64,000 nucleotides of DNA from Sapria himalayana (GCA_029783825.1 JAREIK010001468.1:558001-622000); one strand, 5' to 3'. Counted from the first letter of the stretch, positions 40,201 to 48,010 are shown. Translations and numbers: made by a program. The notes: generated by a model not told the origin, from the letters alone.

Positions 40201-43200
40201 TACATAATGTTTTTTTTTTAATTAATTAATTTTTTTTTTTTGAATCTACTAATGGTGGGTTTTTATGGCACCAAACACGTGACTTACCATGCCAACTGCC
40301 AAGAGCATCAAAGGCCTCGATACTAACAAGAAACAACTTTTTAGGCCGTCACCCCTACTCGCATGTCGAGCACAACCACACGAACGTAACACTCAGGCCG
40401 ACTAGCAGTGGCTAACACCGAGTGACTTGGCATTCGGGCCGACAGGCTCAGGGCTTGAGCACAAGCACACCACAAGTTGTGCCTACCCACCCCCAATGGT
40501 TGTTAAGTTTCAGCCTAATTTTAAAATCAAAAAAATAATTATAATTTTTTATTAAAAAAAATTCTATAAAATATAAATTATGCATTTGAAATTTTTCATT
40601 CTTGTTTTTGTTATCAATCTCAACTCTCTCTCTCTCATCTCCTCTGCTCTCTAGTCTCTCTCTTTAAAATTTTAACTTTATAGTATTAAATTTTGAAATT
40701 TAAATTTTAGAATTTCTTTGAAACTTAAAACAATTTAAAGTATGAATTTTTTTTGTGTTTCATTACTTGTTGCTGAGGGGGCCAAGGTGGGAGTTACAAC
40801 TTTATCTCTCCTCTACAAAAAAAGAATCCAAATATTTCTTTATTTTTTTTAATATACTTATATGCATTAAATTATTCATAACATAACAAATAACTAATTG
40901 TAAGCATAACGCTAACAATATTAATTTAAATTTAGATATAGATATAATAATAATCTTATGAAAAGATCCAAAACACAAAATCATATTTTCTCTCATAACT
41001 TCAATTCAAACTTAATTGCCTAAAAAATAAAAAATTAGAAGAATATTTATAATTTAAATTCATTTTTAACATAATAAAAAATAAAAATACTAAGAATATC
41101 AATTAAAAATTAGCACAATATAAATATTAAAAAAAAGAATATACATGTAAAATTGCATGTGGGACTGGACACCTAAAAAAATATATAATGCACCAAAAAA
41201 ATAATATATTAGATACTAGACAAATCCAACTCAGCATGAGCGGTGTAATCTTTGAAGTTAGATATAGTTCAACTTTTTTACCCCCTTTATATACCACAAT
41301 GATTTAGGAAGAAAATGTATGACTAGACTGATTATCATCATAAGACTCCCAATTAAATTTTTAGAAGATACTAGAATTATTAATATCATGCATACCTACT
41401 TTTAATCTGTTTATCATAGAATTCCAATATCCACATATACAAATGATATTAAATATTTTAAATTAAGAAAAATAAATAATAATTAATAAATTTAAGCAAT
41501 ATAATGATATGATATCCGTAACATCCGATATTTAGACTAATATATCATAGCGATACATCTTTTGCATGCTTCACGGCCTACTATGTAAATTCTACATGAA
41601 AACTTTATAAAAAAATTTTAATTTTCTAAAATTCTCTATCCTTATAGTGATCCTGTCATATATAAATATATAATGAGGATCTTTAAAGATTATCATATTT
41701 AAAATAAAATATTTTTTATCATATTTGATAATATATCTAACAATAGAATAGTTATTAATATATTTATTTGAATTATAAGAAACAAACAATTAGATGAGAT
41801 TTTTCACATTTGATATACGAGTCATATAAGTAAAATAATCCATACTCATTTGATGATATGACTAAAGTACCAATTGAATTGAGCAATTATTAACTCATTA
41901 TCTCTCATAATAAAAATATTATTAACATACACAGTCAACAAAATAATCCATTCATATGAGTAAAAACCTCATAGACCAAGCACTTAGTGACTACGTCAAG
42001 TCTGCTTATCACTATCTACAAATTAAGTTTGGTTAATGTCACTCTCGAAAACAAAGTAGTTACTTCATATGTATCTCATCCTCAAAATCACAATGAAAAA
42101 AATATCATTTACATCTAACTAATATATCCTTCATATGTGAGATATCAAAAATATAAGTATATATATGAGATCATTTTAACCACTAAAGGGAAAAAAATTA
42201 TCTGGGTAACTATCTTGCAATAAGTCTTATCTTATTTCAATGAACCTTCCAATTTGAACTAGTATTCCTAAGTAATCACATATAACTAGCAATAGATTTT
42301 TCAAATATTGATGTTATAGTTTCCATGTCAAAGTAGAATGAAAAAAAATTAATCTTTTTAAATATTGAAGGGTATGATTCTTAATTAAATAATATCTTCA
42401 AATGACTTAAATATCCTAATATTATCTCACTCAACAATCTGCAATGCTCTCGACCTAGGGTTCTTACTAGTATGACCGCTCCTGCAATATTATACTATAT
42501 TGAGAATTTCTTGTTTGAATTTATGTTATGACTGATACTTCAACTACCTCCAAGATATGTTTGATATGTATCTCCAAAGAGTTTCAATCTAACTCTCATA
42601 TATTGAATTGTCTGATGATGAATAACTTGTCTAAAAAAGAAGTCACAATCACTCAAAATATAATTGTAAAAAATACATAAAGATGATAAAAAGAGTACAA
42701 AGACACCATTATAATAAATTATTTCATTTATCTCACTCTCTCAATCACATTCATCTATCTTGGGAATATCCCTCAATAATTGTATTGTTAGTCATGTGAA
42801 ATGAGTAAAGTGAATAGTGACCTAATATAACTTTCTAGACTAGTCTAGTCTAAATTCATAAATTGAGAAATATTATGGATTTGCAAGTCTAGGATGAGTA
42901 CATTGACGCTGCAATTTCACATAATATCTTTCATGGTGCGCATGATAAAAAAAAATAAATCTATCTCAATTAACTATTACATGACATTCAATAGTCAAGA
43001 ATCAATTTATAATGTATCTCATTACCAATAGACTCTTTGATAATGTAGACAAGCTTTTTTTGACTAAAATCACATCCTAACTATAGTAGCTCATTGCAAG
43101 TAATTTGTTGCCCGAGACTCCACAAAATTAAGACTAAAATTATTATTCTCCAACATTCAAAATATACATGTAAATCACATCACACTACATACACAAACCA

Positions 43201-46200
43201 CCATAATGCACAATACCACACTCTTGCACATACTATATTGCCCCCTCTTTTGCTTGTTTCTTTTTAGCATTGCACTTACTAGGCATCACGTGACACTACA
43301 CATTGTGCACACATTGTTCACATATACTTCACATTGCACACACATTGCTCACATATACTTCACATTGCACACCCATATACACCATACCTTCTCCACTAGA
43401 CATTCTTCCACATCACGTCAATGTGGTGGGCATCGATGTTACACACATTGCACAAACCACATGTTGTAATGGATGCCAACAATGGGTTGGCATCAAAAAC
43501 CCTAGCACATCGACACAATCCACATACCAACGCAATATATTATACTATGCATATTCACAGTTACACACCAACACTCCTCACACATGTATGTAATGTTGCA
43601 GACAAAGACCTACATGCACACAAAAATGCACTCTATGATGAGCTAACCCTAGCTTTGATACCACGTACAAAGTGACAAAAAAACATCTTCCATAATCATG
43701 GAAAAAATACTCAATAGTCAAAATTAAAACAATAAAATCCTAAATATATAAATAAATAAAAAAACTAGAGACAACCCATAAGTTGGATGTCCACATCAAA
43801 AAATATATAAAAAATAAATAAAAGGTAAGGAATCAAACAATACTTATATATCCACCATTACAATTGATTTTTACTAATTTTTTTATACATCACTAAAAAT
43901 TTATTTTCCTTTCGTTTAATGTAATATCGAATATTGAAAAACACATCTCATTGCCATCAAACTATTAATATCATTGTTGCTGGGACCATCTGCGATACCA
44001 ATTTTTTTCATCCAATTTGAGTGTATCAACTCTCTTATCATATTATCTTTCTTAACAAGAGTAATTTTATATCAATTTAGAAATATTTTCAAAACTTTTT
44101 CATTTATATACTAAAATACTAAAAGGATTTTTTGAATGGATCAATTGATTTTTAAGATTTGGAATAATAGAAACTTTGATAACCATCATAATTTCATACT
44201 TTTTGGTAGCTTCATCTAGGATTGACAAAATTGAGTTGATCAGGTTACTCTGTAGATAGACCCAATTAATATGTTGTTACTTAATCATTTTCTATAATTT
44301 TCTTATTTTTTATTTTGAAGATAATCTAAAAAGGCTGAAAATAGTGAAATAAATATCACTCAGTGAAAGTTAGACATTCACTTGCATGCTCAGCAAATTC
44401 TCTTAGTACAAATTTGCTTTTTATGCAAAGAATTTTTAACCAAGTCACCAATATCTTTGTGACAATCAATTGATGCAAGTATTTTTAGATATTTTATATC
44501 TTGCATTATTTGCAAAAAAGTTTGAGAACTTACTACAGAGATGTAATCTTCCAATATCATTTAAATGTTGGAAATTATCATTCAATTGATTGAGTATAGA
44601 TTTTATATAATCAATATAAATCACTCACTATGTTGATCTTTTCTAGATTTTTCATTAGTTTTAGGTTTTTCTTCCCATACAAACATGTGTAACATTTGCT
44701 ACTATCCAAAGAGATCAATTCAATTGAGTTTTTTATATACACTCTTAGTGATAGATACTTAGTCATAAAGACATAAATTCTTAGCGGGCAAATTATTCTT
44801 AGTTCTTACTTAATTAAGGGTTTATCATAGATTAATTTTGACCTCAACAACTAAAAATTATAGATGAACAAATTTTCATCATAGCATACAGTAGTTATCT
44901 CAAATTCTTCTTCATTTCCAACCATATAATAGGCTAATAGATTCGCTCAAGAGCCCACACAAAGCTCACTTATGTATATCATACACATTCCTAGAAAGGA
45001 GTAAATTAAATTACTCTCTAAAAATAGTATAGAATATGTTAGAATGTCAAGTATTACAAATCTATAAATTATTTTCTTCACATTAGACTATTTACTAATT
45101 GGCTCAAATAAATAAAAAATATTGAGATAAATTATTATTTTATTCAAAAGAAGATTCAAGAAAATTTTATTACTAGAGCTTATATATTTATTAAATATCA
45201 ACTTAAAGATATCTTCACAATTACATTAAAAAAATCATAGATAATTGATTTTTCTTTTAAATTTAACATTAGAGATATATTAATAACATCTTGATAGAAG
45301 TAAATGACTACAATTTAGAGTATTTTTTTCCAATAAATTTTTCTTAATATATAATTATTTTTTATTAGATTAATTTGTCTTTCATTTAATACTATTAAAT
45401 TCTTCTAGATACAAAAAAAAAAATTGACAAGATCAAGCATATGTCGGAACACTCATCAATTTCAAGAGAATTCCACGACCATTATTAGATCATGCAGTTG
45501 AGACTGAGAGCCCATTGAGCTCTTGAAATATAACTTAACTATTTTGAACTCATCAAATATGCCTACATAATTCTCTCACCTCAAATATTAAAGATTCTTT
45601 CTCACTTCCTAAAGTTTGTTAATCCTTATTCGTGTTTATTTCCATTTAAAAAAGGATTATTTTGCATGCCCAAAACCTTACTCTCCCTCAAATGGGGACA
45701 TATTTCATAACTAGAATTACTAATGTCTTTATTATAAGTGAGAAATTGATTCCATGACAAAAAAATAAGAATCGAGAAGTGCACATTTCAAAAATTCATG
45801 TATGTGGGGAAGAGCCGTAGAATTCAAGCCATAGTTTTAAAAAGTGCAAGGCACACCAAGGCGCAAAGGTTTATTAGAGCCTTGAGGCGCAAGGCGCACC
45901 TAAAGCATGGGCTTTTGTGAAGTGAAATGTGACTTTAGATGTACATAAATTTTTATTAAATATGATTCTGTTGATAAAAAAATAAATATTCCTAATATTT
46001 AAATAAATTTTGATGAAAAAAATAAATTAAATTATATAAATTTTAATATATAATTACAAATTTTGAGAATAAATATATTTAAAAAAAAAATTATAGTATA
46101 TAAGGCGCGCCTCTTCAGCAATGCGCATGCCTTGGAAGGCGAAGCGCTATAGCTAGGGAGTGGTTGTGCCTTGAGCCTAGGCGCACCTTAAGCACGCCTT

Positions 46201-47307
46201 TCACAACTATGATTCTAGCCCAACCATGCTATAATTTTTAGAATTTTTATAAAGAAGAAAAAAAAGATCAAAATTTTCATTGACTTGGGAACCACTCACA
46301 AAATCCTGACCTAATAGTTGTGAAACAAGAGGTACATATGAGAGCTTAAATGGGCATCTAGCTTTCGCTATGATTGCTTCCATGGTGCCTTCTTATGACA
46401 TATTAGTTGGTTGAAACACGATCAATTGGTTTCCCTAATAAAAAAATGAGGCAATTCACTAAGAAAAAATGGTAGAGCTTTAGTTCTACTTAATAACACC
46501 CCGCATATCTACTTGATTCAACTTCACCAATTGCCCCCTAGACTATGAAAAAGTCTCTATCCATTCCTCATGGTTAAATCAGCTTTTTTCTGCCTTTTTG
46601 CAGATCCTTTACACCAGTCCCAAGCCATTCCTCATGGCTAAATCCACATTTTCACATTTGGTAATCCATTTGTCTTCCCATCAAACAGCAAAAAATTCAA
46701 CCTAGAGTGTCTTGTTAGAAAATAATTCATACCAGACTGTCAAGGAAGAGGAACAGAACAAGAAAACCCTTCTACATATCTCTCAGCTCGATCATTTCTG
46801 CCATCTTTGATGGCAGAAAGTTGTGTTTGTGATTCATCCAAAACACCAATAAGTTAATCTCGGAAACCATATTGATGTTTTCTCATAATTCTTCCCAAAA
46901 TCCAATACAGTTGATCAAAAATCGAGGCTCAGCTATGATAATTGTTATAAATAGAATAATAATCTAAAATCAGCATTACAAATGGCAGCTAAATGTAAAT
47001 ATTAATTATTCTCCAGAGTATCATGACGAGGAAAGGTAGGTGAGCAAGAAATCCGGAGGAAAGAAGCAACCTCGATCCCAAGTGAAGATTTCACGAGTCT
47101 CCGAAGATAATCAATGACGGACGTTCTCCTGTACTGGACGTCAGTTGTTGGGTGAATTCTAGAAACAATATCCCAAGTCACTTCCTCTGCTCTCCTCCAA
47201 TTATCTTCAGCAATCATCGAGGAATCCAGGCCCTGGAAATCCCCCATGCCAGAACATATTTGATCATCCCTTGAGAGACCAAAGGAAGGATCTTGATGAT
47301 CACCCAT
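8108..47307 (-). CDS. Plant nucleotidyltransferase, PAP/OAS1 substrate-binding family; 9 exons over 39.2 kb
   Basis: The coding exons (47071-47307, 34807-34992, 33592-33684, 33315-33497, 33109-33211, 32855-33037, 9125-9855, 8513-8958, 8108-8174) sum to 2229 nt, 742 residues, and every junction keeps frame. Residues 80-100 hold the Pol-beta nucleotidyltransferase signature: YGS at 83-85 and DGDID with Asp96 and Asp98. The third metal-binding Asp is Asp155 in NIVVDISF. The substrate-binding half covers about 173-340 (WCYYESRILGAHHGLISTYA, HLNIIDPLKENNNLGRSV, NFYRIRSAFKYGA). A long low-complexity tail follows and ends YQLKDEVDFPPL, the usual close of plant homologues such as At3g51620. Family knowledge suggests nucleotide addition to RNA, but the substrate is unknown. 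The ATG at 47307 lies in a GTCATGGG context. The gene looks intact. The long introns 1 and 6 are full of transposons. The first exon diverges most from homologues, so its start is the least certain part. Confidence 0.9.
8300..8455 (-). repeat. Minisatellite in intron 8: (CA)n plus TATATATAGAGG units
   Basis: About five units of (AC)n followed by ATATATATAGAGGC lie head to tail, flanked by (TC)n, (TA)n and (AG)n runs. They fill most of the 338-bp intron 8175-8512. Confidence 0.9.
8513..8958 (-). CDS. Nucleotidyltransferase exon 8 (residues 573-721)
   Basis: SYLSSRVRVPLENGWNQYSR to SVLENERK. I chose the donor AAGAG|gtaaca because the alternative GAAC|gtaaga gives a frame that does not match the conserved C-terminus in exon 9. 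Confidence 0.85.
9079..9122 (-). repeat. (CA)n/(CACG)n tract beside the intron 7 donor
   Basis: A compound microsatellite that starts 2 bp downstream of the donor of exon 7, inside the 166-bp intron 8959-9124. Confidence 0.85.
9125..9855 (-). CDS. Nucleotidyltransferase exon 7 (residues 329-572)
   Basis: Acceptor tttgcag|GT completes Gly329, then NFYRIRSAFKYGAHKLGIIL continues the PAP/OAS1 domain exactly where exon 6 stops. ELNKFFANTLDRHG follows, then a Ser-rich linker (VESSCCRSSDTSSAASLSHC) typical of the family's variable tail, ending NRGTGTYIPN at AAC|gtggtg. Translation past the donor hits repeat-derived Cys/Val sequence, which supports the splice. Confidence 0.93.
9861..9887 (-). promoter_or_regulatory. 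T-run polypyrimidine tract of the giant intron
   Basis: A run of about 27 T on the gene strand directly precedes the gcag acceptor of exon 7. Confidence 0.7.
9909..10093 (-). mobile_element. hAT-type MITE, family C, with target duplication
   Basis: The 185-bp element runs from CAATGATAAAAA to TTTTAATTCTTG. It is flanked by perfect 8-bp CTTGTAAC repeats (9901-9908 and 10094-10101). Reverse-complemented, it matches the 2239-2420 copy closely, including tgcatatgagtaccaatcaa. It lies 54 bp inside intron 6 from exon 7. Confidence 0.9.
10325..10694. mobile_element. Degraded family A MITE fragments
   Basis: Two right-end-like signatures (TTTGACACCTCTG near 10411-10424 and TTCCACCTCTA ending at 10694) lie in a GC-richer patch. 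Two old or nested copies are likely. No clear target duplication. Confidence 0.5.
10950..11400. other. GC-richer unassigned island in intron 6
   Basis: A stretch with near-genic base composition (ggtcccgctgtccggtcagt onward) and a CT-rich leader-like tract at about 11130-11150. No open frame of note. It could be an old exon, a noncoding transcript or a captured fragment. Confidence 0.3.
11400..13716. other. AT-rich, probable copia decay
   Basis: Around 12230-12600 the minus strand hints at a copia RNase H end (repeated SIKYFTSG and YEKKIQYSS-like patches) but with many stops. A (GT)n tract lies at about 13362-13391. Nothing else recognised. Confidence 0.3.
13717..14218. mobile_element. Long fold-back (terminal-inverted-repeat) element
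   Basis: The left arm GATAATTATATTTTGGTACA and its reverse complement at the right end (GAAAATTATGTTTTGGTGTA) open arms of roughly 150-200 bp. These also share TTAAATATAGTAAT and CTATAAAATAA words. The centre is GC-rich and itself partly palindromic (CCCCTCGCAC against GTGCGAGGGG). No convincing target duplication, so the superfamily is unclear. Confidence 0.75.
14219..15684. other. AT-rich stretch, nothing recognised
   Basis: Low GC, no durable open frame, no repeat I can classify. Confidence 0.5.
15693..16375 (+). mobile_element. hAT-type MITE, family B (GCACGGACACGG arms), with target duplication
   Basis: The 683-bp element starts CAAGGAAGCACAGACACG and ends GTCCGTGCTTCTTAG, making terminal inverted repeats. 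A perfect 8-bp CTTTTAAC flanks it (15685-15692 and 16376-16383). The arms are GC-rich and full of GGACACG/CCGTATCC words. The core, about 16010-16275, is nearly pure A/T with TTTTATTTTATAAAATA palindromes. A second copy in the opposite orientation is at 37873-38565. Confidence 0.92.
16384..19300. other. AT-rich stretch of decayed repeats
   Basis: No intact gene. A TGCACCA/CACACA-rich patch at about 17040-17330 resembles patches at 19920-20170, 36080-36430 and 43160-43640. It is probably old copia-derived sequence. Confidence 0.35.
19306..19320 (-). other. Possible copia primer-binding site relic
   Basis: On the minus strand the sequence reads ATGGTTTTAGAGTCA, a mutated version of the initiator-tRNA-Met site TGGTATCAGAGC used by copia elements. 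If real, an LTR lies to its right. Confidence 0.3.
19321..20899. other. AT-rich stretch with a CA-rich patch and a GC-richer right end
   Basis: Nothing codes convincingly. The patch 20535-20895 (agccacaacccatgagc-like words) is GC-richer and may be an extension of the adjoining family A element. Confidence 0.35.
20900..21353 (+). mobile_element. Diverged family A MITE
   Basis: The left end ACAAGGTATCAAATAGGCCG and right end CCACTTGACACCTCTA correspond to the TAGAGGTGTCAAA termini. The GC-rich interior has cggcatg and gggccatacc words. The target duplication is no longer visible. Confidence 0.65.
21354..24460. other. AT-rich intronic filler
   Basis: No gene. It includes an 85-bp tandem duplication (21850-22030), a (GA)n tract at 22366-22382 and scattered copia-like decay. 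Confidence 0.4.
21850..22030 (+). repeat. 85-bp tandem duplication
   Basis: ATATGTTTTATTACATT followed by CATACAATAATTTATTTGAG occurs twice, starting at about 21850 and 21935. Confidence 0.85.
24462..24552 (-). mobile_element. SINE tail fragment
   Basis: On the minus strand this carries gatattaatatcttagat, then gagagttttgtgcaccgagt. It corresponds to the tail of the SINE at 33733-33900. Confidence 0.55.
24553..26386. other. AT-rich filler with (TA)n and a second SINE tail
   Basis: A (TA)n tract at about 25236-25262 is followed by ACACAC. A minus-strand SINE tail piece lies at about 26040-26110 (gggagctttgtgtactacgt). No gene. Confidence 0.45.
26387..26766 (+). mobile_element. hAT-type MITE, family A, best-preserved copy
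   Basis: The 380-bp element begins TAGAGGTGTCAAACGGGCCG and ends CCGGCTGACACCTCTA. A perfect 8-bp GTAGGACT flanks it (26379-26386 and 26767-26774). Beyond the ends the arms continue as GGCCGGCCCGGCACGG on both strands, so the element can fold into a very GC-rich hairpin. Three open frames across it are composition artefacts. Confidence 0.95.
26775..28380. other. AT-rich filler with degraded family A and SINE pieces
   Basis: GC-richer patches at about 27080-27185 and 27415-27715 (catgcctagcccccaagtag) resemble old family A interiors. Positions about 27185-27245 carry a SINE-like segment (ccaattttcaaatataagac, then tatcaagatattaatctttc). (AT)n/(GT)n at 27745-27786. Confidence 0.4.
28380..29380 (+). 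repeat. Nested direct repeats in intron 6
   Basis: The block starting tctccatactcggagactcg (28404) recurs diverged at 29091. Within the first block a unit with attcttataataaatt, then aagatttatacaa, is repeated at about 28490 and 28610. AAATATTTTCTTTCAATCTC occurs at both 28733 and 29317. This looks like stepwise tandem duplication of AT-rich sequence. Confidence 0.75.
29627..30096 (+). mobile_element. hAT-type MITE, family A
   Basis: The left end TAGAAGTGTCAAATAGACC and right end CCATTTGACACATCTA are inverted. Flanks ACTTAGAT (29619-29626) and ACTTTGAT (30097-30104) match at 7 of 8 bases. 470 bp with a moderately GC-rich interior. Confidence 0.85.
30105..32170. other. AT-rich filler plus a degraded family A right end
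   Basis: A GC-richer stretch at about 31540-31776 ends ATTTGCCACCTCTA, a family A terminus; its left end is lost. The rest shows nothing. Confidence 0.45.
32176..32350 (+). mobile_element. Degraded family C MITE
   Basis: It keeps the order of family C words: acatcgatacttgaatttta, tttcatatgagaaccaatca, gaatatatcaatactt. Many mutations; target duplication unclear. Confidence 0.65.
32855..33037 (-). CDS. Nucleotidyltransferase exon 6 (residues 268-329)
   Basis: Acceptor tttgcag. Contains ECLLDDEFLKNCVGLFSVPS and AFPQKHLNIIDPLKENNNLG. It ends AACAGAG|gtttgc, leaving one base of a Gly codon that exon 7 completes about 23 kb away. Confidence 0.95.
33109..33211 (-). CDS. Nucleotidyltransferase exon 5 (residues 234-267)
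   Basis: VLYRFLDYFSKFDWEKFCVS then LSGPVPLSSFSDGL, plus one base of a split codon. Acceptor gtgtag, donor G|gtaaga. 103 nt. The family usually reads FDWDNYC where this one has FDWEKFC. Confidence 0.94.
33315..33497 (-). CDS. Nucleotidyltransferase exon 4 (residues 173-233)
   Basis: Begins VDRLVGKGHLFKHSVILIKA and contains WCYYESRILGAHHGLISTYA, the most conserved block of the family. Donor ACG|gtatgt. Confidence 0.96.
33592..33684 (-). CDS. Nucleotidyltransferase exon 3 (residues 142-172)
   Basis: VKLIKCIMQNIVVDISFNQL then GGLGTLCFLEQ, between a gcag acceptor and a CAG|gtattg donor. It supplies the third catalytic Asp (Asp155). Confidence 0.95.
33727..33900 (+). mobile_element. tRNA-type SINE with A and B boxes
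   Basis: TGGCACAATGA (33733-33743) fits an RNA polymerase III box A. GGTTCGAGACT (33776-33786) fits a box B 43 bp downstream, as in tRNA-derived SINEs. The body continues tctctaattttcaaggataa and ends with a cttgtgcac..aggcatgacctcc tail. That tail loosely recalls the conserved 3' end of plant AU-type SINEs, from memory only. Antisense to the host gene. Confidence 0.7.
33799..34806 (+). repeat. SINE-tail tandem array, about 8 units of 118-137 bp
   Basis: Units start with cctctctgattttcaag-like sequence at about 33799, 33923, 34060, 34192, 34310, 34441, 34563 and 34685, with a partial start at 34806. Each holds gatattaa, cagac..gcactaaa, gagacttgtgcact, tacgacctcc and a GAGAGA link. The last boundary coincides with the splice donor of exon 2. 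Confidence 0.9.
34807..34992 (-). CDS. Nucleotidyltransferase exon 2 (residues 80-141, catalytic motif)
   Basis: Acceptor cgcag at 34993-34997; the exon reads VFSYGSVPLKTYLPDGDIDL first. It carries the GS and DxD catalytic residues and ends VQFIDAE at GAG|gttagc. 186 nt, phase 0 at both ends. Confidence 0.93.
34998..36600. other. AT-rich filler in intron 1
   Basis: (AT)n/(GT)n/(GC)n tract at 35238-35270 and a CACA/TGCACA-rich patch at about 36080-36430. No gene recognised. Confidence 0.45.
36621..36735 (-). mobile_element. Short family A MITE derivative
   Basis: The right end GGCCCGTTTGACACCTCTA is intact. The other end stops at aaaaatgggccggcccggca without the TAGAGGTG terminus, so it is truncated or internally deleted. 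No target duplication found. Confidence 0.75.
37020..37670. mobile_element. Diverged GC-rich family A-like sequence
   Basis: The left end resembles GAGATGGCACATTGGACC and the right end GCTAATATGCCACCGAGA, both mutated versions of the family A terminus. The interior has many gcatgcc and cgacatggc words. No target duplication. Confidence 0.5.
37873..38565 (-). mobile_element. hAT-type MITE, family B, with target duplication
   Basis: The 693-bp copy starts CTAAGAAGCACGGACACGG and ends GTCCGTGCTTCCTTG. Perfect 8-bp ATGCCAAG flanks (37865-37872 and 38566-38573). It is inverted relative to the copy at 15693-16375 and has the same plan: GC-rich arms around an A/T core (about 37980-38205). Confidence 0.93.
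38590..38715 (+). mobile_element. SINE copy, degraded
   Basis: The phrases gagtctcatgttcaaaattc, ttttcaaagataaaactgtc and aatcttgtgtatcagataag follow the order of the SINE at 33733. The box B is mutated. Confidence 0.65.
39889..40190 (+). mobile_element. Diverged family A MITE
   Basis: The left end resembles CTAGGTGTCAAGTGTACC and the right end ATCCACTTGACCAGTGCT; the interior is GC-rich. A further GC-rich patch follows at 40260-40500. No target duplication. Confidence 0.5.
43306..43375 (+). repeat. Short tandem duplication near the copia leader
   Basis: cacatatacttcacattgca occurs twice about 31 bp apart, in a CACA-rich patch next to the primer-binding site. Confidence 0.75.
43667..45829. 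other. Copia LTR remnant, then AT-rich DNA
   Basis: The first few hundred bases are the presumed 5' LTR of the minus-strand copia. The remainder to 45829 holds no recognisable gene. Confidence 0.45.
45830..46211 (+). mobile_element. hAT-type MITE, family D (GGCGC-rich)
   Basis: The ends CATAGTTTTAAAAAGTGC and GCCTTTCACAACTATG are imperfect inverted repeats. Flanks ATTCAAGC (45822-45829) and ATTCTAGC (46212-46219) match at 7 of 8 bases. The two arms are rich in aaggcgcaaggcgcacc-like words and enclose an A/T core, the same plan as families A and B. Confidence 0.8.
46220..47070. other. Proximal part of intron 1, nothing recognised
   Basis: Near-random composition with a small direct repeat (ccattcctcatgg at about 46562 and 46627). 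No exon recognised. Confidence 0.4.
47071..47307 (-). CDS. Nucleotidyltransferase exon 1 (residues 1-79)
   Basis: Runs from MGDHQDPSFG to RRLVKSSLGIE, then GAG|gttgct. The AEEVTWDIVSRIHPT and VIDYLRRLVKSSLG stretches match the helical N-terminus of the family that precedes the catalytic motif. It ends in phase 0. Confidence 0.85.
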
Positions 47308-48010
47308 GACGGTATGTCAGGTGAGAACGCCTTACAACAGATCTGATAGCCCAGCAGCGACCCAATTGTGTGGCGAGAGAAGGACATCCATGGGGCTACG
47401 CTGGTGACGAAGAGTTTTTTTTTTTTTTTTGTTTGGATTTGTGATAAATGTCAATAAAGGAAGCAAAAGAAAACGGCTAACAGATGGTGAGACTAGGCCT
47501 GGTTTCTTGTTTTCTCGGGGAGGAGCACCCCTCCCCAGAAACCGAAAACTCTCTTAATCTATCTCTGTCGCTTTTTCTCCCTCCCTCCCTCCCTCCCTCT
47601 CTCTCTCTCTCTCTCTCTGAGATGGTTCTGTTACGTGAATGATAAAACTCCTTCCCGTATTTCTTCTCTGTGTGGCCGAGTCGATGAATTGCTGTTTCCT
47701 GTCACAGTGACGGTTCTGATGCCCTTTCCCCTTCCGGCGACCACGCAAGAAGAAACGCAAGCTGCCGCCCAGAAGGCGGAGGGAGAACAATCAGTCGTTG
47801 CTACCTGGATGGAAGTGCCGCCACTGCTGGTTTATTTTATTTTTTCCAAGGACCACAAGGGCACGCGACCGCACGTTGGATGGAAGTGGATGTGGAACAC
47901 ATTGAAATGTGCCCTTCGAGCTCTTTGCAAATGATCGAGCAGGATGGGCGATGGGGATGGGCTGGCAAAGCCTCGAGTTGAGGATCGAGCGGAATAGCAA
48001 GAGCACATTT
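47308..48010 (-). promoter_or_regulatory. 5' leader and promoter region of the nucleotidyltransferase gene
   Basis: GC-richer than the DNA beyond 48010. A (GGGA)n(GA)n tract on the gene strand (plus 47574-47618) lies about 270-310 bp upstream of the ATG, a common plant 5'-UTR feature. No confident TATA box. Open frames in this segment are unrelated to known proteins. Confidence 0.5.

Larger units (their letters stand above)
39314..43666 (-). mobile_element. Decayed Ty1/copia element with LTR remnant and primer-binding site
   Basis: The minus strand at 43663-43651 reads TGGTATCAAAGCT, matching the copia initiator-tRNA-Met primer site. Sequence to its right (gtacaaagtgacaaaaaaac, then aatactcaatagtcaaaatt) recurs diverged from 39316 (gtacaaagtaacaaaaaaaa, then aatactcaataatcatagta), as expected for the ends of two LTRs. 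Between them, minus-strand RT relics occur, with VYVNNIFIM at 41935-41907 where VYVDDI is expected. Many stops; not functional. The outer LTR boundaries were not resolved. Confidence 0.65.
34993..47070 (-). other. Giant intron 1 (about 12.1 kb)
   Basis: Donor GAG|gttgct at 47070, acceptor cgcag ending at 34993. It joins KSSLGIE to VFSYGSVPLKTY as expected for the family. It contains a copia element, family A, B and D MITEs, a SINE copy and AT-rich DNA. Confidence 0.85.

Noticed and set aside
47635..47934. 99-codon plus-strand frame upstream of the nucleotidyltransferase ATG
   Set aside because: Antisense to the leader/promoter region, no recognised domain and no splice partners.
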